Below are positions 7,973 to 16,779 of a stretch of DNA of 64,000 bases, one piece after another; positions within the stretch are counted from its first letter, which is position 1; every line of letters starts with the position of its first letter. Origin of the DNA: Butyricicoccus faecihominis. GTDB lineage: Bacteria > Bacillota > Clostridia > Oscillospirales > Butyricicoccaceae. The stretch spans positions 203,122-267,121 of the forward strand of contig NZ_JANGCE010000002.1 of NCBI RefSeq assembly GCF_024462775.1, given 5' to 3'. Below the pieces are notes generated by a model that saw nothing but the letters and a program-made list of their open reading frames with translations, searched no databases and was not told the DNA's origin. A program made the translations under genes and the position numbers.

Positions 7973-8005
7973 ATTATGCTGTCTTTTTCCTGTGACAGCT
8001 TTATT

Positions 8006-8034
8006 ATTATATCGAATTTATGAGGTGTTGTCAA
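8006..8034 (-). promoter_or_regulatory. Consensus promoter of tRNA-Pro
   Basis: Minus strand: TTGACA (8029-8034), a 17-bp spacer and TATAAT (8006-8011), a perfect sigma-A consensus about 33 bp upstream of the tRNA 5' end. Confidence 0.9.
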
Positions 8035-8059
8035 CTATTTCTTCACTCAATTTTTAATT

Positions 8060-8875
8060 TTATATATGGGAGATCAGCGCGAGGATGAACGAACGGAACA
8101 CGGGGCCGCGCGCGGCGGCGATTTCGTTTACCTCCGCGCCGGATAACGGCTGCATCAGAACGCCGGAAGCCATATTGGTGATCATCGCCACGGCGGCAAC
8201 CGGCAGGCCGCAATGCGCGGCGGCGATCGCCTCGTACACGGTCGACATGCCGACGGCATCCGCGCCGAGCGCGCGGAACGCGCGAATTTCGGCGGGCGTT
8301 TCAAACTGCGGGCCGTTCACACCGCAATAAACACCGTGGCGCAGCGCAATACCGCAATCCGCGGCAGCCTGATTGGCCAGTTCACGCAGAGCGGGCGCAT
8401 AGGCAAACGTCATATCCGGAAAGCGCGTACCCAGCGCCGCATCGTTTGGACCGGTGAGCGGGCTCTTGCCGGTCATATTGATATGATCCTCGATCAGCAT
8501 CAGGTCGCCGACCGAAAAGTCCGTATTGATACCGCCCGACGCATTGGTCAGCACCAGCGCGCGCACGCCGAGCGCCTGCATGACATAAACCGGAAAAGCG
8601 ATGTCCGCGGGCTCGTAACCCTCATAGCCGTGCAGGCGCCCCTGCATGCACAAAACGGTTTTGCCCGCCAGCTTGCCGCAAACGAACCGGCCCACGTGGT
8701 CGGGCGCGGTAGAGGTTTTAAAGTGTGGAATCTCCCCATAGGGCACAAAGACCGCGTCCCCAATCTCATCGGCGATCGGGCCCAGCCCGGAGCCGAGCAC
8801 TAGACCGATTTCCGGCTTTTGCGATAGCCGCTTCGCGACGGCTTCCGCCGCCTGCCGTACCTGCTGATGATCCAT
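8060..8875 (-). CDS. punA: Purine nucleoside phosphorylase (PNP class I, trimeric type)
   Basis: 271 residues, normal length. It shows VLGSGLGPIADEI (phosphate loop), MQGRLHGYEGY, LTNASGGIN, GVNGPQFETPAEIRAF and the base-recognition stretch DAVGMSTVYEAIAA with MITNMASG. The enzyme splits inosine and guanosine (and deoxy forms) with phosphate to free base and (deoxy)ribose-1-phosphate. The ATG follows GGAAGGAG. It lies 18 bp downstream of the amidohydrolase gene, so the two probably form a purine-nucleoside salvage operon. Confidence 0.95.
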   Translation of the reverse strand: MDHQQVRQAAEAVAKRLSQKPEIGLVLGSGLGPIADEIGDAVFVPYGEIPHFKTSTAPDHVGRFVCGKLAGKTVLCMQGRLHGYEGYEPADIAFPVYVMQALGVRALVLTNASGGINTDFSVGDLMLIEDHINMTGKSPLTGPNDAALGTRFPDMTFAYAPALRELANQAAADCGIALRHGVYCGVNGPQFETPAEIRAFRALGADAVGMSTVYEAIAAAHCGLPVAAVAMITNMASGVLMQPLSGAEVNEIAAARGPVFRSFILALISHI

Positions 8876-8893
8876 GAGCGTCTCCTTCCCTTT

Positions 8894-10180
8894 TTACAGG
8901 CCCGCCAGAATGCGGTCTGTTTTGCGTTGCGCTTCCGCCTTGACCCGCTCGATGTCGAGCGTCAGGAACGCGCCGTCGCGATAAAGCACCTTACCGTCCA
9001 CCATGGTTAGTCTGACATCGCTGCCGCCGGCGGCGTAGACCACATTGCAGGCGGCGTTCGTCATCGGGGTAAACTGCGGCGAATCGGTATCGATCACACA
9101 CAGATCGGCCCGACCGCCCACCTTGATTGCGCCGCTGTCCTCCCGGCCTTGGCTGTGCGCACCCGCGCGCGTCAGCGCGTACAGCGCTTCCTTAGGCGTA
9201 ATGAGCGTGGAATCATGGTAGTAACCCTTGTAGGCTGTGGCGAACAGATACAGATCCTGCAAGATATTCAGGTTGTTGTTGGAAGCCGCGCCGTCCGTGC
9301 CGATCGCCACGGAGATACCGCGCCGCATCAGCTCCGGCACGTTGGCATAGCCCGAAGCCAGCTTCAGGTTGCTGGCCGGACAACAGGCCACGGTAACGCC
9401 GTGAGAACGAAGAATTTCAAAATCCTCCCCTTCCAGCCAGACGCAGTGCGCCGCCGTTGTGGGCACATCAAAAATGCCGTGCGCCTGCATATAAGCGGCG
9501 GGCGTCATGCCGTGCCGCAGCTTGCAGCCCTTGTGTTCGGACTCGGTCTCGGACAGGTGGATGTGCATGCGCGTGCCCCGCTCTTTCGCCTGCGCGGCCA
9601 CGGCTTCCACCACCGCCGGAGAGGAGGTATATTCCCCATGAATGCACAGGTCGATCGTAAGCCGCCCATCGCCCGCGCCCTGATAATCGCGCAGCAGCTC
9701 CTCATTGTCGCGGTACGCCTGAATCTGCTCGTAAGCGCTGCCGTCGAATACGGTCAGGCCCCGGCTGAGATTGCACTTGATGCCGCTTTCCAAAACGGCC
9801 TTCGCCATCGCTTGGCATTCAAAATACATATCGGTAAAGGATACCGTACCGCACTGCACCATTTCGGCAATGGCCAGCTGCGTGGCCCAGTACACATCCT
9901 CATCCGTCAGGCAGTCCTCAAACGGGAACACCTTTTCATTCAGCCACCTGTCCAGCGGCAGGTTTTCCGCATAGCCGCGCAGCAGCACCATGGGCGCGTG
10001 ACTGTGCACATTGTAAAAGCCAGGCAGCAGCAGGCGGCGGCGGCCGTCATAGCGTTCGCCGTAATCCTCCTGCGGCGCGGTTTCGCCGATATAGGCGATA
10101 CGGCCGTTTTTTACGCCGACATACCGGTCCCGTTCCAGTTCCAGTTGTTCGTTTAACAGATCAATATTGCAAAATAACAT
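8894..10180 (-). CDS. mtaD: Amidohydrolase, MTA/SAH-deaminase-like
   Basis: About 428 residues of the TIM-barrel amidohydrolase superfamily. Metal-binding motifs are LPGFYNVHSHAPM, HIHLSETESEH, AAHCVWL and AIGTDGAASNNNLNILQDL. This pattern is shared by 5'-methylthioadenosine/S-adenosylhomocysteine deaminases and related chlorohydrolases; the precise substrate is not proven. A GTG at 10189 is possible, but the ATG at 10180 is better spaced from AGGTG. Position beside purine nucleoside phosphorylase favours a purine-nucleoside deaminase. It starts 42 bp after the truncated sigG. Confidence 0.85.
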   Translation of the reverse strand: MLFCNIDLLNEQLELERDRYVGVKNGRIAYIGETAPQEDYGERYDGRRRLLLPGFYNVHSHAPMVLLRGYAENLPLDRWLNEKVFPFEDCLTDEDVYWATQLAIAEMVQCGTVSFTDMYFECQAMAKAVLESGIKCNLSRGLTVFDGSAYEQIQAYRDNEELLRDYQGAGDGRLTIDLCIHGEYTSSPAVVEAVAAQAKERGTRMHIHLSETESEHKGCKLRHGMTPAAYMQAHGIFDVPTTAAHCVWLEGEDFEILRSHGVTVACCPASNLKLASGYANVPELMRRGISVAIGTDGAASNNNLNILQDLYLFATAYKGYYHDSTLITPKEALYALTRAGAHSQGREDSGAIKVGGRADLCVIDTDSPQFTPMTNAACNVVYAAGGSDVRLTMVDGKVLYRDGAFLTLDIERVKAEAQRKTDRILAGL

Positions 10181-10222
10181 GATTTTCACCTGTCCTTTGG
10201 GTGTATGTATGGGTTTGGCGGC

Positions 10223-10552
10223 TTAACTACAAATATTGTGGAGGCGTTTTCCCCAAATAACGTTCATCGGCACGGCATAGGTAGAAAAACGCACGCCCAG
10301 ATCGATATTAAAATGATCGATCGATTTCATCAGTCCAATGCAGCCGACCTGAAACAGATCGTCCGGCGATTCGCCGCGCCCGTGAAACCGCTGGATGACC
10401 GAAAGCACCAGCCGCAGATTGCCGCGGATTAGCTCGTCCCGCGCCTGTTTATCCCCATCCTTAACGCGACGCAGCAGCGCGTCGGTCTCCTTCGCGGTCA
10501 ATACGGTGAGCCCGGCCGTATTGACCCCGCATATCTCTACCTTTGTTTGCAC
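10223..10552 (-). pseudogene. sigG: Truncated RNA polymerase sigma-G (SpoIIIG)
   Basis: The GTG start, AGGAGG ribosome site and first ~95 residues are good sigma-G: VEICGVNTAGLTVLT, then GNLRLVLSVIQRFHGRGESP, DDLFQVGCIGLMKSIDHF and VRFSTYAVPM. Normal SigG continues with IIGEIRRYLRDNNPIRVSRS and about 160 further residues (rest of region 2, regions 3 and 4). Here the reading departs into NVIWGKRLHNICS and stops at 109 residues. The amidohydrolase begins 42 bp later, so the missing part is not next door. Without region 4 it cannot recognise a -35 element. In B. subtilis spoIIGA, sigE and sigG are adjacent, so this is the expected sigG locus. Confidence 0.85.
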
Positions 10553-10702
10553 GAAAAAACCTCCTGTCCCTGATCCAAAGAGCAAGTGTTCAACATGAGG
10601 ATTTTCCCCTGCGCACCAAATGAATATACTGCCGAAATTTTTTGCCAGCCGACTTTTTTCGACTGGATTTTGCCCGGGTTTGTGCTTATACCGGCAAACG
10701 CC

Positions 10703-11614
10703 TTACAGACTGTCGCCCGCGCTTTCCATTTTGTTCTTTTTTAATTTTGCGGGCAGGTTCAGCAGCACGATCGCGCTGAGGACGAGCAGAATGCCGCAAA
10801 GCTTATCCCACGATACCGCTTCGTGTAGCAGCGTTACGCCGAGAACAGTGGCGACGACCGGCTCCGCCGTGGAAAGGATGGCGGCTTGTCCGGCGGGCAC
10901 CTTAGCCAGTCCCGCCGTGTATAACAGATACGCCACGACCGTGCACACCAGCGCGCAGCCAAGCGCGTTTCGCAAAACCGCAGGACTGCGGCACAGCCCC
11001 AAAAGCCGTACCGGCTGCGACAGCGGGATTGTCGCCAATGCGGCAAATACCGCTGTATAGGCGGTAATGGTCTCCGGCTTGTAATGAACAAGCGCAAACT
11101 TGCCGAAAATACTATATAACGCGTAGCCAAAGCCAGAGCCGAGCCCCCAGAGAAGCGCCACAGGCGTGAGCCGTACCCCGCCCGCGGTAAATACGCCCGC
11201 CACGAACACACAGCCCAATACCGTGAGCGCCAACGCGGTCACGCTGCGCGCGGAAAGCTTTTCATGAAACAGTACGGCGGAAAGCACCATGACAAAAACC
11301 GGCGCGGTATACAGCAGCAGCGCCGCCACCGCGACGCCCGCATATTTGATGCAGGTGATATAGCAAAAATTAAAGAAGGCCAAGCTGCACACGCCCGTGC
11401 CGATAAAGTAGAGCAAATGCCGCGGCCGTTTGATGCGCAGCGCCGCCGGATCGCGCACCGCGAGATACACCACATATCCCACCGCGGCGAGTGCAAACCG
11501 CATGGTAATCGTCTGCATGCTCGTCAGACCCTCGGCAGATAGCCCGCTGTAAAACACCGGGATCGCGCCCCAGCACACCGCAGCCGCAACGATGAGTAAA
11601 TACGCTTTTTTCAT
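10703..11614 (-). CDS. EamA/DMT-superfamily transporter
   Basis: 303 residues, about ten membrane segments in two EamA repeats; the N-terminal repeat begins MKKAYLLIVAAAVCWGAIPV and the second near VALLWGLGSGFGYALYSIFG. The ATG at 11614 follows GGGGGAAA and lies about 20 bp below a good promoter, so it is preferred to a reading from 11671. The family exports or imports small metabolites in the drug/metabolite transporter class; the substrate is unknown. It is transcribed separately, placed between sigE and the broken sigG. Confidence 0.88.
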   Translation of the reverse strand: MKKAYLLIVAAAVCWGAIPVFYSGLSAEGLTSMQTITMRFALAAVGYVVYLAVRDPAALRIKRPRHLLYFIGTGVCSLAFFNFCYITCIKYAGVAVAALLLYTAPVFVMVLSAVLFHEKLSARSVTALALTVLGCVFVAGVFTAGGVRLTPVALLWGLGSGFGYALYSIFGKFALVHYKPETITAYTAVFAALATIPLSQPVRLLGLCRSPAVLRNALGCALVCTVVAYLLYTAGLAKVPAGQAAILSTAEPVVATVLGVTLLHEAVSWDKLCGILLVLSAIVLLNLPAKLKKNKMESAGDSL

Positions 11615-11642
11615 TTTATTGGTTTCCCCCAGACACGTTTTT

Positions 11643-11671
11643 ATTCTACCGCATTTTTCCGCTCCATGCAA
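11643..11671 (-). promoter_or_regulatory. Promoter of the DMT transporter
   Basis: Minus strand: -35 TTGCAT (11666-11671), a 17-bp spacer and -10 TAGAAT (11643-11648), directly downstream of the sigE terminator. Confidence 0.7.
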
Positions 11672-11695
11672 GTTTTACAGCACGGTGCAGCCGGT

Positions 11696-11726
11696 AAAAA
11701 AACGCCGCGGCAAAAGCCGCGGCGTT
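11696..11726 (-). terminator. Terminator of spoIIGA-sigE
   Basis: An 11-bp GC-rich perfect stem (AACGCCGCGGC / GCCGCGGCGTT, AAAA loop) followed by a T-run on the minus strand, 18 bp after the sigE stop. Confidence 0.9.
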
Positions 11727-11744
11727 TCAGTGCGGGAACCACAC

Positions 11745-12443
11745 TCATACCCACTTCAGAATGTCCTTGCGCATGCGCGCGATGATGCGCTTTTCCAAAC
11801 GGGAGATGTAACTTTGCGAAATGCCGAGCAGATCGGCTACCTCCTTCTGCGTCATGGCTTCGGCCATGCCGATGCCGAAGCGCAGCGAGATAATGCGCTT
11901 CTCCCGCTCGGGCAAGCGGTCTAGCGCGCGCAGCAAAAGCGCCCGATCCACATCGTCCTCCAGTGGACGCAGCACGCTGTCGGCCTCTGTACCCAATATA
12001 TCGGAAAGCAGCAGCTCGTTGCCGTCCCAATCCGAGGAAAGCGGTTCGTCAAAAGAAATTTCCGTGCGCTGGTTGCCGATCTTGCGCAGATGCATTAGAA
12101 TCTCATTTTCGATACAGCGCGAGGCATAGGTGGCAAGCTTCACGTTTTTATCGCTTTTATAAGTACCCACGGCCTTGATCAGCCCAATCGTGCCGATCGA
12201 GATCAGATCCTCCGTGCCAACGCCGCTCGATTCAAATTTACGCGCCAAAAAAACGACCAAGCGCAGGTTGTGCTCGATCAGCGTATTGCGCGCGGCTTCG
12301 CTTCCCGCCTGACAGGCGGCGACCTGCTGCGCCTCCTCCACGGCGGAAAGCGGCGGCGGCAGCACCTCGCTGCCGCCGATATAATAGACGCGCCCGCGCC
12401 GTTTCAGCAAGTTCAGTAATTTTCCCAGCCATTTTTTCAGCAT
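11745..12443 (-). CDS. sigE: RNA polymerase sporulation sigma factor sigma-E
   Basis: 232 residues, full length. The N-terminal pro-sequence ends in [15 protein letters not shown], which matches the known SpoIIGA cleavage region of pro-sigma-E. Region 2 ([15 protein letters not shown], then [14 protein letters not shown] and [18 protein letters not shown]) and region 4 ([16 protein letters not shown], then [15 protein letters not shown]) are complete. It directs mother-cell transcription in early sporulation. The ATG follows AAGGGAG, 13 bp after the spoIIGA stop, the usual operon order. Confidence 0.97.
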   Translation of the reverse strand: MLKKWLGKLLNLLKRRGRVYYIGGSEVLPPPLSAVEEAQQVAACQAGSEAARNTLIEHNLRLVVFLARKFESSGVGTEDLISIGTIGLIKAVGTYKSDKNVKLATYASRCIENEILMHLRKIGNQRTEISFDEPLSSDWDGNELLLSDILGTEADSVLRPLEDDVDRALLLRALDRLPEREKRIISLRFGIGMAEAMTQKEVADLLGISQSYISRLEKRIIARMRKDILKWV

Positions 12444-12456
12444 GATGCTCTCCCTT

Positions 12457-13299
12457 TCACACGCCCAGCAAGCCTTCGTAACCGCCCTGATCCATTCGTT
12501 CCGTTCCAATCGCCAATACACAATCTATTTTTTTGCCGGCGGCGTCCCATACCCCGTCCGGCCTGAAAAACAACAGCAGGCCGTTCGCCGTGCCGACCGC
12601 CTGATACGGCAGCAGCCCCGCGCGCCGCGCCAGCTCGGGCGGCAGGGCGGCAAAGCAGGCGGCGGCGTTCCCCGCCGTCAGCCCTTGCAGCGCGGCAAAC
12701 CGTTCGCCCAGCAGCCGCGCAGCGGCGCTTTGCCCCAGAATAAGCGCCGGTTTTCCGGAAGCGGGCTCGGCCAGCTCATTGCCTGTGTCGCGCAGCACAT
12801 TCACCTGTATGCGCCTATCAAACAACGAGACCGTGACCGTACCGATCTGCCGCCGTACCGCGCCGTGAGCCGCGTCGCCCCGGAGCAGCACGCCGCTTAC
12901 CGCGTATCCCACGGCGGCGGCCAGCAGCAGCAAGCGCAGCGGCACCGCGAGGTAATAGCCCGCGCCGAACAGCAGCCGTTTCCCGGTCGCCGCGCCGAGC
13001 GCCAGCGCCACACCCGCGAACGCGGCCGATACCAGCAGATAAAGCGCGCAGACACGCACGAACGGCCCTTTGCCATAGTACGCCGCGGCGCAAATCCCCA
13101 CGCCCGCTGCAAGCCGCAGCGGCAGGGCTCCCAGTACCGGCATTACGGCGCCCAGCACCGCATAAGCGCCGCCCAGCAGCGCCGCGAGGGCGATGCGCCC
13201 TCTTCCGCTATGTATACCGCCCAGCCGGGCCGCGGCCAGCAGGGTCGCGTAATCCATCAGTGCGTTCACCGCGAACAGCACATCCACATAGACCGTCAT
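12457..13299 (-). CDS. spoIIGA: Sigma-E processing peptidase SpoIIGA
   Basis: 280 residues. The N-terminal half has about five membrane helices, starting [17 protein letters not shown]. The C-terminal aspartic-protease domain carries the signature [19 protein letters not shown], with the catalytic Asp in DTGN. It sits in the septal membrane and activates pro-sigma-E, whose gene follows directly. The ATG follows GGAGGG; a longer reading to 13371 would cross the putative promoter. Confidence 0.93.
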   Translation of the reverse strand: MTVYVDVLFAVNALMDYATLLAAARLGGIHSGRGRIALAALLGGAYAVLGAVMPVLGALPLRLAAGVGICAAAYYGKGPFVRVCALYLLVSAAFAGVALALGAATGKRLLFGAGYYLAVPLRLLLLAAAVGYAVSGVLLRGDAAHGAVRRQIGTVTVSLFDRRIQVNVLRDTGNELAEPASGKPALILGQSAAARLLGERFAALQGLTAGNAAACFAALPPELARRAGLLPYQAVGTANGLLLFFRPDGVWDAAGKKIDCVLAIGTERMDQGGYEGLLGV

Positions 13300-13324
13300 A
13301 CGCGCCCTCCCTCCGCCGATTGCT

Positions 13325-13358
13325 ATCATATCACTTTGCGGCCGAGCTTTTTGACGAA
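13325..13358 (-). promoter_or_regulatory. Putative Spo0A-controlled spoIIG promoter
   Basis: Minus strand -10 TATGAT (13325-13330). About 22 bp upstream is TGACGAA (13352-13358, plus strand), one mismatch from the Spo0A box TGTCGAA. In B. subtilis the spoIIG promoter has Spo0A boxes beside an unusually spaced -35, so the layout fits, but the evidence is short motifs only. Confidence 0.45.
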
Positions 13359-13383
13359 AGGACACAAGCAAAAAAATAGGAGA

Positions 13384-13516
13384 TAGGAAGTAATGAGAAA
13401 TTAGTAATTAGTAGTTAGGAATTGTGGTATCGCGCAAAGCGCGATGATTGAATATCCGGCTTTGCCGGAACTCCACCATTACTAATTACTAATTTCTAAT
13501 TACTACTTCCTAACCC
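13384..13516. mobile_element. Palindromic MITE-like element, family A copy 1
   Basis: About 130 bp with long AT-rich inverted arms made of TAATTAGTA-type units (left TAGGAAGTAATGAGAAATTA; right the near-complement ending TACTTCCTA). The GC-rich centre holds the hairpin ATCGCGC / GCGCGAT. AATTGTGGTATCGCGC (13420-13435) is identical in copy 2 at 24115-24130. It lies between spoIIGA and the M42 genes and encodes nothing. Confidence 0.75.
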
Positions 13517-13528
13517 CTACTTTAAAAA

Positions 13529-14524
13529 TTAAAACGTATGGCAAACGGCGTGTGCGAGCAGCGCGGCCGCGGCGGCGACGTCGCTTTCGGCGCACATTTC
13601 GCTTGGGGAGTGGATATACCGCGTCGGGATGGACACCGCGCCGGACAAAACGCCCGTGCGCGTCTTTTGCAGGGCGGCCGTATCCGTGCCGCCAAACTGC
13701 AATATCTCGCGCTGGAGCGGCAGGCCGAGCGCTTCGCCCGCCTGCGTCAGCCCCGCGACGACCTGCGGCGCGCAAATGACCGAGCGATCCATGACCTTGA
13801 TCGCGGGGCCGCCGCCGAGCGATACCGCCATGGGGCTTTTGCGCTCGGGCAGGTCGCCGGTATCGGTCACATCGACCGCGAGCGCCAGATCAGGCTCAAC
13901 CGCGAACGCGGCGGCGCCCGCGCCCCGCAGGCCGACCTCCTCCTGCGAGGTAAACACAAAGTATAGGTCGTTATCCGTTTCGGCGAGCTGCTCCATCGCG
14001 AGCAGCAGCGTCACGCAGCCGATGCGGTTATCCAGATAGGGGCCGCACAGCACGCCGTTCTGTGAAAAGCTCGGCGCGGCAAACACGGCGAAATCACCCA
14101 CCTGAACCTGCCGCTCCGCCTCTGCGCGGTCTTTCGCGCCGATGTCGATAAACAGGTTGTCGAGCGTCAGCTCCTTAAAGGGCGTTTTTTCCTCATAGGA
14201 GATCACGCCGCGCGTGCCGTTTGCAAACCGCACCTGAATATTGATCAGATCGCCCTTAAATAGGCCGCCGACCGGCGAAAAGCGCAGAAAGCCGTTATCG
14301 TCGATATACGTGGCGACCACACCGATCGTATCCATATGCGCGGCCAGCAAGATCTTTTTGCCGCCGCCTTTTTTCCGGCAGATCAGGCTGCCGAGCGCGT
14401 CCGTCGTCATATCGTCCACATAGTCTGCGGCGAGGGCGGCAATGGTCTCGCGCACCCCCTGCTCGCGGCCGGACGGCCCGAACGCACCGCCCACCTTCTG
14501 GTAAAGGTCAAATATTTTACTCAT
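13529..14524 (-). CDS. M42-family metallo-aminopeptidase (third of three)
   Basis: 331 residues with the M42 di-metal set: AAHMDTIGVVATYID (His/Asp), YLDNRIGCVTLL (bridging Asp), FTSQEEVGLRGAGAAA (general base and metal Glu), DVTDTGD and a C-terminal YIHSPSE His. Homologues (glutamyl aminopeptidase, deblocking or TET peptidases) form large dodecamers that trim peptides in the cytosol. Its start overlaps the end of the preceding paralogue by 8 bp, so the three are one operon. Confidence 0.92.
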   Translation of the reverse strand: MSKIFDLYQKVGGAFGPSGREQGVRETIAALAADYVDDMTTDALGSLICRKKGGGKKILLAAHMDTIGVVATYIDDNGFLRFSPVGGLFKGDLINIQVRFANGTRGVISYEEKTPFKELTLDNLFIDIGAKDRAEAERQVQVGDFAVFAAPSFSQNGVLCGPYLDNRIGCVTLLLAMEQLAETDNDLYFVFTSQEEVGLRGAGAAAFAVEPDLALAVDVTDTGDLPERKSPMAVSLGGGPAIKVMDRSVICAPQVVAGLTQAGEALGLPLQREILQFGGTDTAALQKTRTGVLSGAVSIPTRYIHSPSEMCAESDVAAAAALLAHAVCHTF

Positions 14525-15542
14525 CGTCGTTCCCTCCGAGTTCCTCTAAAAATGCGCGGCAGAGCGCCAAAACAGCCTCACAGTCCGCCGTGGCCGCGAC
14601 GCTTGCGGGCGAGTGGATATAGCGCACCGGCGCGGCGACCGCGCACACGCGCACGCCCGCGCGGCTCTTGTGGATGCGGCCCGCGTCCGTGCCGCCGGAA
14701 ACGCGGCTTTTGGTCTGCCACGGAATATGGCGCGTAGCCGCGGCGTCCCGCAGCAGCTCGAACAGCGCGGCGTCGTAGATCGTCGAACCGTCCATGAACG
14801 GAATGACCGCGCCGCCGCGCAGGCGGCAGACAGCCTTGCCATCCTTTACATCGTACAGGTCCGCCGCGGTCGTGCCCTCAATCACCAGACAAAAGCCGGG
14901 GTCGAGCGCATACGCCATGGTCGCGGATCCGCGCAGGCCGGTTTCCTCCTGCACGGTGAAGCAAAACCACGTATCAACCGGCGGCTTGTCCTTCAGCATC
15001 GTCAAAAGCACGGCGCAGCCGATCCGGTCGTCGATCGCGCGGGCCTTTAAAAAGCCATCGCCAAACAAAACGGGCGGGGAATCAAACACGCCGTAATCGC
15101 CGGGCGCGACAAGCGCCTCCGCCGCAGCACGGTTCTCCGCGCCGATATCGATATACAGGTCGCGCGTCTTTGGCATGTGTTTTCGTTCCGCCGCCGTGGT
15201 CAGGTGTACGGCCTTAATGCCGATCACGCCCACCGTTTTGCCGAAGCGCACGCGCCGTCCGATGACGACGCGGGGATCGACCCCGCCGACAAAGCCAAAT
15301 TTCAGCATGCCGTCCTCGGTCGCGCGCTTTACAATCACGCCGACCTCGTCCATGTGCGCGGCCAGCACGACCGGGCGCTCGGGCGCTTTTTCGCCCCGGC
15401 GCAATACCATCAGGTTGCCGATCGCATCCTCGCGTATTTCGTCGGCAAAGGGTTCGGCCTGTCCACGGATAAAGTCCCGTACCGCGTCCTCACAGCCCGA
15501 GGGGCCGGGCAGCGCGCACAGGGTTTTCAGCAGCTCGATCAT
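14517..15542 (-). CDS. M42-family metallo-aminopeptidase (second of three)
   Basis: 341 residues. Motifs: LAAHMDEVGVIVKR, AIDDRIGCAVLL, FTVQEETGLRGSATMA, VIEGTTAADL and RYIHSPAS. All expected metal ligands are visible. It is about as different from its neighbours as usual M42 paralogues are from one another, so this is not a recent duplication. It overlaps both neighbours (4 bp upstream, 8 bp downstream). Paralogues may have different side-chain preferences and could mix in one particle; this is inference from archaeal TET peptidases. Confidence 0.92.
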   Translation of the reverse strand: MIELLKTLCALPGPSGCEDAVRDFIRGQAEPFADEIREDAIGNLMVLRRGEKAPERPVVLAAHMDEVGVIVKRATEDGMLKFGFVGGVDPRVVIGRRVRFGKTVGVIGIKAVHLTTAAERKHMPKTRDLYIDIGAENRAAAEALVAPGDYGVFDSPPVLFGDGFLKARAIDDRIGCAVLLTMLKDKPPVDTWFCFTVQEETGLRGSATMAYALDPGFCLVIEGTTAADLYDVKDGKAVCRLRGGAVIPFMDGSTIYDAALFELLRDAAATRHIPWQTKSRVSGGTDAGRIHKSRAGVRVCAVAAPVRYIHSPASVAATADCEAVLALCRAFLEELGGNDDE

Positions 15543-16582
15543 GCGCCCACCTCCCCATCGAATTTGCGGACAAACTGGTAGATCAGATCAGCCGTGTCCG
15601 TCAGATCGGACAGACGGATCGCTTCGATCGGCGTGTGCATGTAGCGCAGCGGAATGGAGAGCAGCGCGGTCGCCACGCCGTGCGCGACGATCTGCATCGT
15701 CCAAGCGTTGGTGCCGGTATTCCCTTCCATCACCTCGGTTTGATAATGGATATCCTCCGCCTTGGCGGTCTTCTGAATAGCCGTCGTCAGCCCCCGGTGC
15801 AGGTTGGGGCCCACGCCGATAAGCGGGCCGCCGCCGTATTCAAACACGCCCTCCGCCGGTGCGTCCGGCGTTTTGGCATGGCTGACATCCACCGCGATCG
15901 CAAACGAAGGCTGCACCGCAAACGTACCCGTGGCCGCGCCGAGGCCGGTCACTTCCTCCTGCGCGCTGATCAATACGGCCACATCGCATCGCAGCGATTT
16001 TTCACCCGCAAGCCGCTCCATCGCGCTGAGGATGGCGGCAATGCCCGCGCGGTCATCCAAGCTTTTGCCCGAAACGCAGTCGCCCGCGAGCCTCACCGGC
16101 TCGCCCGCGAACACGATCGGCGTGCCGATCGTGATTTTCTCCTTCGCGTTCAAAAGACCGGTGTCGATCAGCATTTCGTCGACCGGTACGGCATTGTCCT
16201 GCTCGCCCGCCTTCAGCAGATGCGGCGGCAGGCAGGATACCACGCCGAACAACAGCTCTTCCGCTAGGATGGTCACCTCTCCCGCCAGCAGCATACGCGG
16301 GTCAACCCCGCCCACCGGCGCAAAACGCAAGAAGCCGCCCTCCAGCACATCGGTCACCAGAAAACCGATCTGATCCAGATGCGCGTCCAGCAGGATGGTG
16401 GGGGCGTCCGGCTTGCCGCAGCTTTTGCGCGCCAGCACATTGCCGTGCACATCGACCGAGACTTCGCTGCAATAGGGCCGCAGCATATCCGCTACCGTTT
16501 CCGCGGCCTTTGGCTCAAACCCACTCACCGCCGGCAGGGCGCACAGCGTTTTTAGGGTCTCAAATATCTCCAAAACATTCAT
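15539..16582 (-). CDS. M42-family metallo-aminopeptidase (first of three)
   Basis: 347 residues, the promoter-proximal member. Motifs: LLDAHLDQIGFLVTD, KSLDDRAGIAAIL, ISAQEEVTGLGAATG, AVDVSHAKTPDAP and RYMHTPIEAI. The usual late GGTDA motif reads GNTGTNAWTMQ here, the most divergent of the three. The ATG at 16582 lies close to GGGAGG; a TTG nine bases further in is an alternative start. Confidence 0.9.
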   Translation of the reverse strand: MNVLEIFETLKTLCALPAVSGFEPKAAETVADMLRPYCSEVSVDVHGNVLARKSCGKPDAPTILLDAHLDQIGFLVTDVLEGGFLRFAPVGGVDPRMLLAGEVTILAEELLFGVVSCLPPHLLKAGEQDNAVPVDEMLIDTGLLNAKEKITIGTPIVFAGEPVRLAGDCVSGKSLDDRAGIAAILSAMERLAGEKSLRCDVAVLISAQEEVTGLGAATGTFAVQPSFAIAVDVSHAKTPDAPAEGVFEYGGGPLIGVGPNLHRGLTTAIQKTAKAEDIHYQTEVMEGNTGTNAWTMQIVAHGVATALLSIPLRYMHTPIEAIRLSDLTDTADLIYQFVRKFDGEVGA

Positions 16583-16615
16583 TCCTCCCTTTCCTGATTT
16601 GTTTTGTCAAGGAAT

Positions 16616-16644
16616 ATTATACCCTTTGGGCCCTCCCATTACAA
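16616..16644 (-). promoter_or_regulatory. Promoter of the M42 operon
   Basis: Minus strand: -35 TTGTAA (16639-16644), a 17-bp spacer and -10 TATAAT (16616-16621), about 35 bp before the first M42 start. Confidence 0.75.
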
Positions 16645-16694
16645 TAAAATCTGATTGCTTTGCCGCTATAATTCCCTTTTCTGTTGATTCTCAC

Positions 16695-16723
16695 TTGACG
16701 GCCTTGCCACGCGGTGGTATATT
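16695..16723 (+). promoter_or_regulatory. Promoter of the orphan gene at 16780
   Basis: -35 TTGACG (16695-16700), a 17-bp spacer and -10 TATATT (16718-16723), divergent from the M42 promoter. Confidence 0.75.
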
Positions 16724-16779
16724 GTTGTTATAGCAAAACGTAAATATTATTTACCTTTTTGAAAATGGAGGGATCGAAC

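Noticed and set aside
10620..11060. 146-codon plus-strand ORF between sigG and the transporter
   Set aside because: Mostly antisense to the DMT transporter and without a ribosome site.
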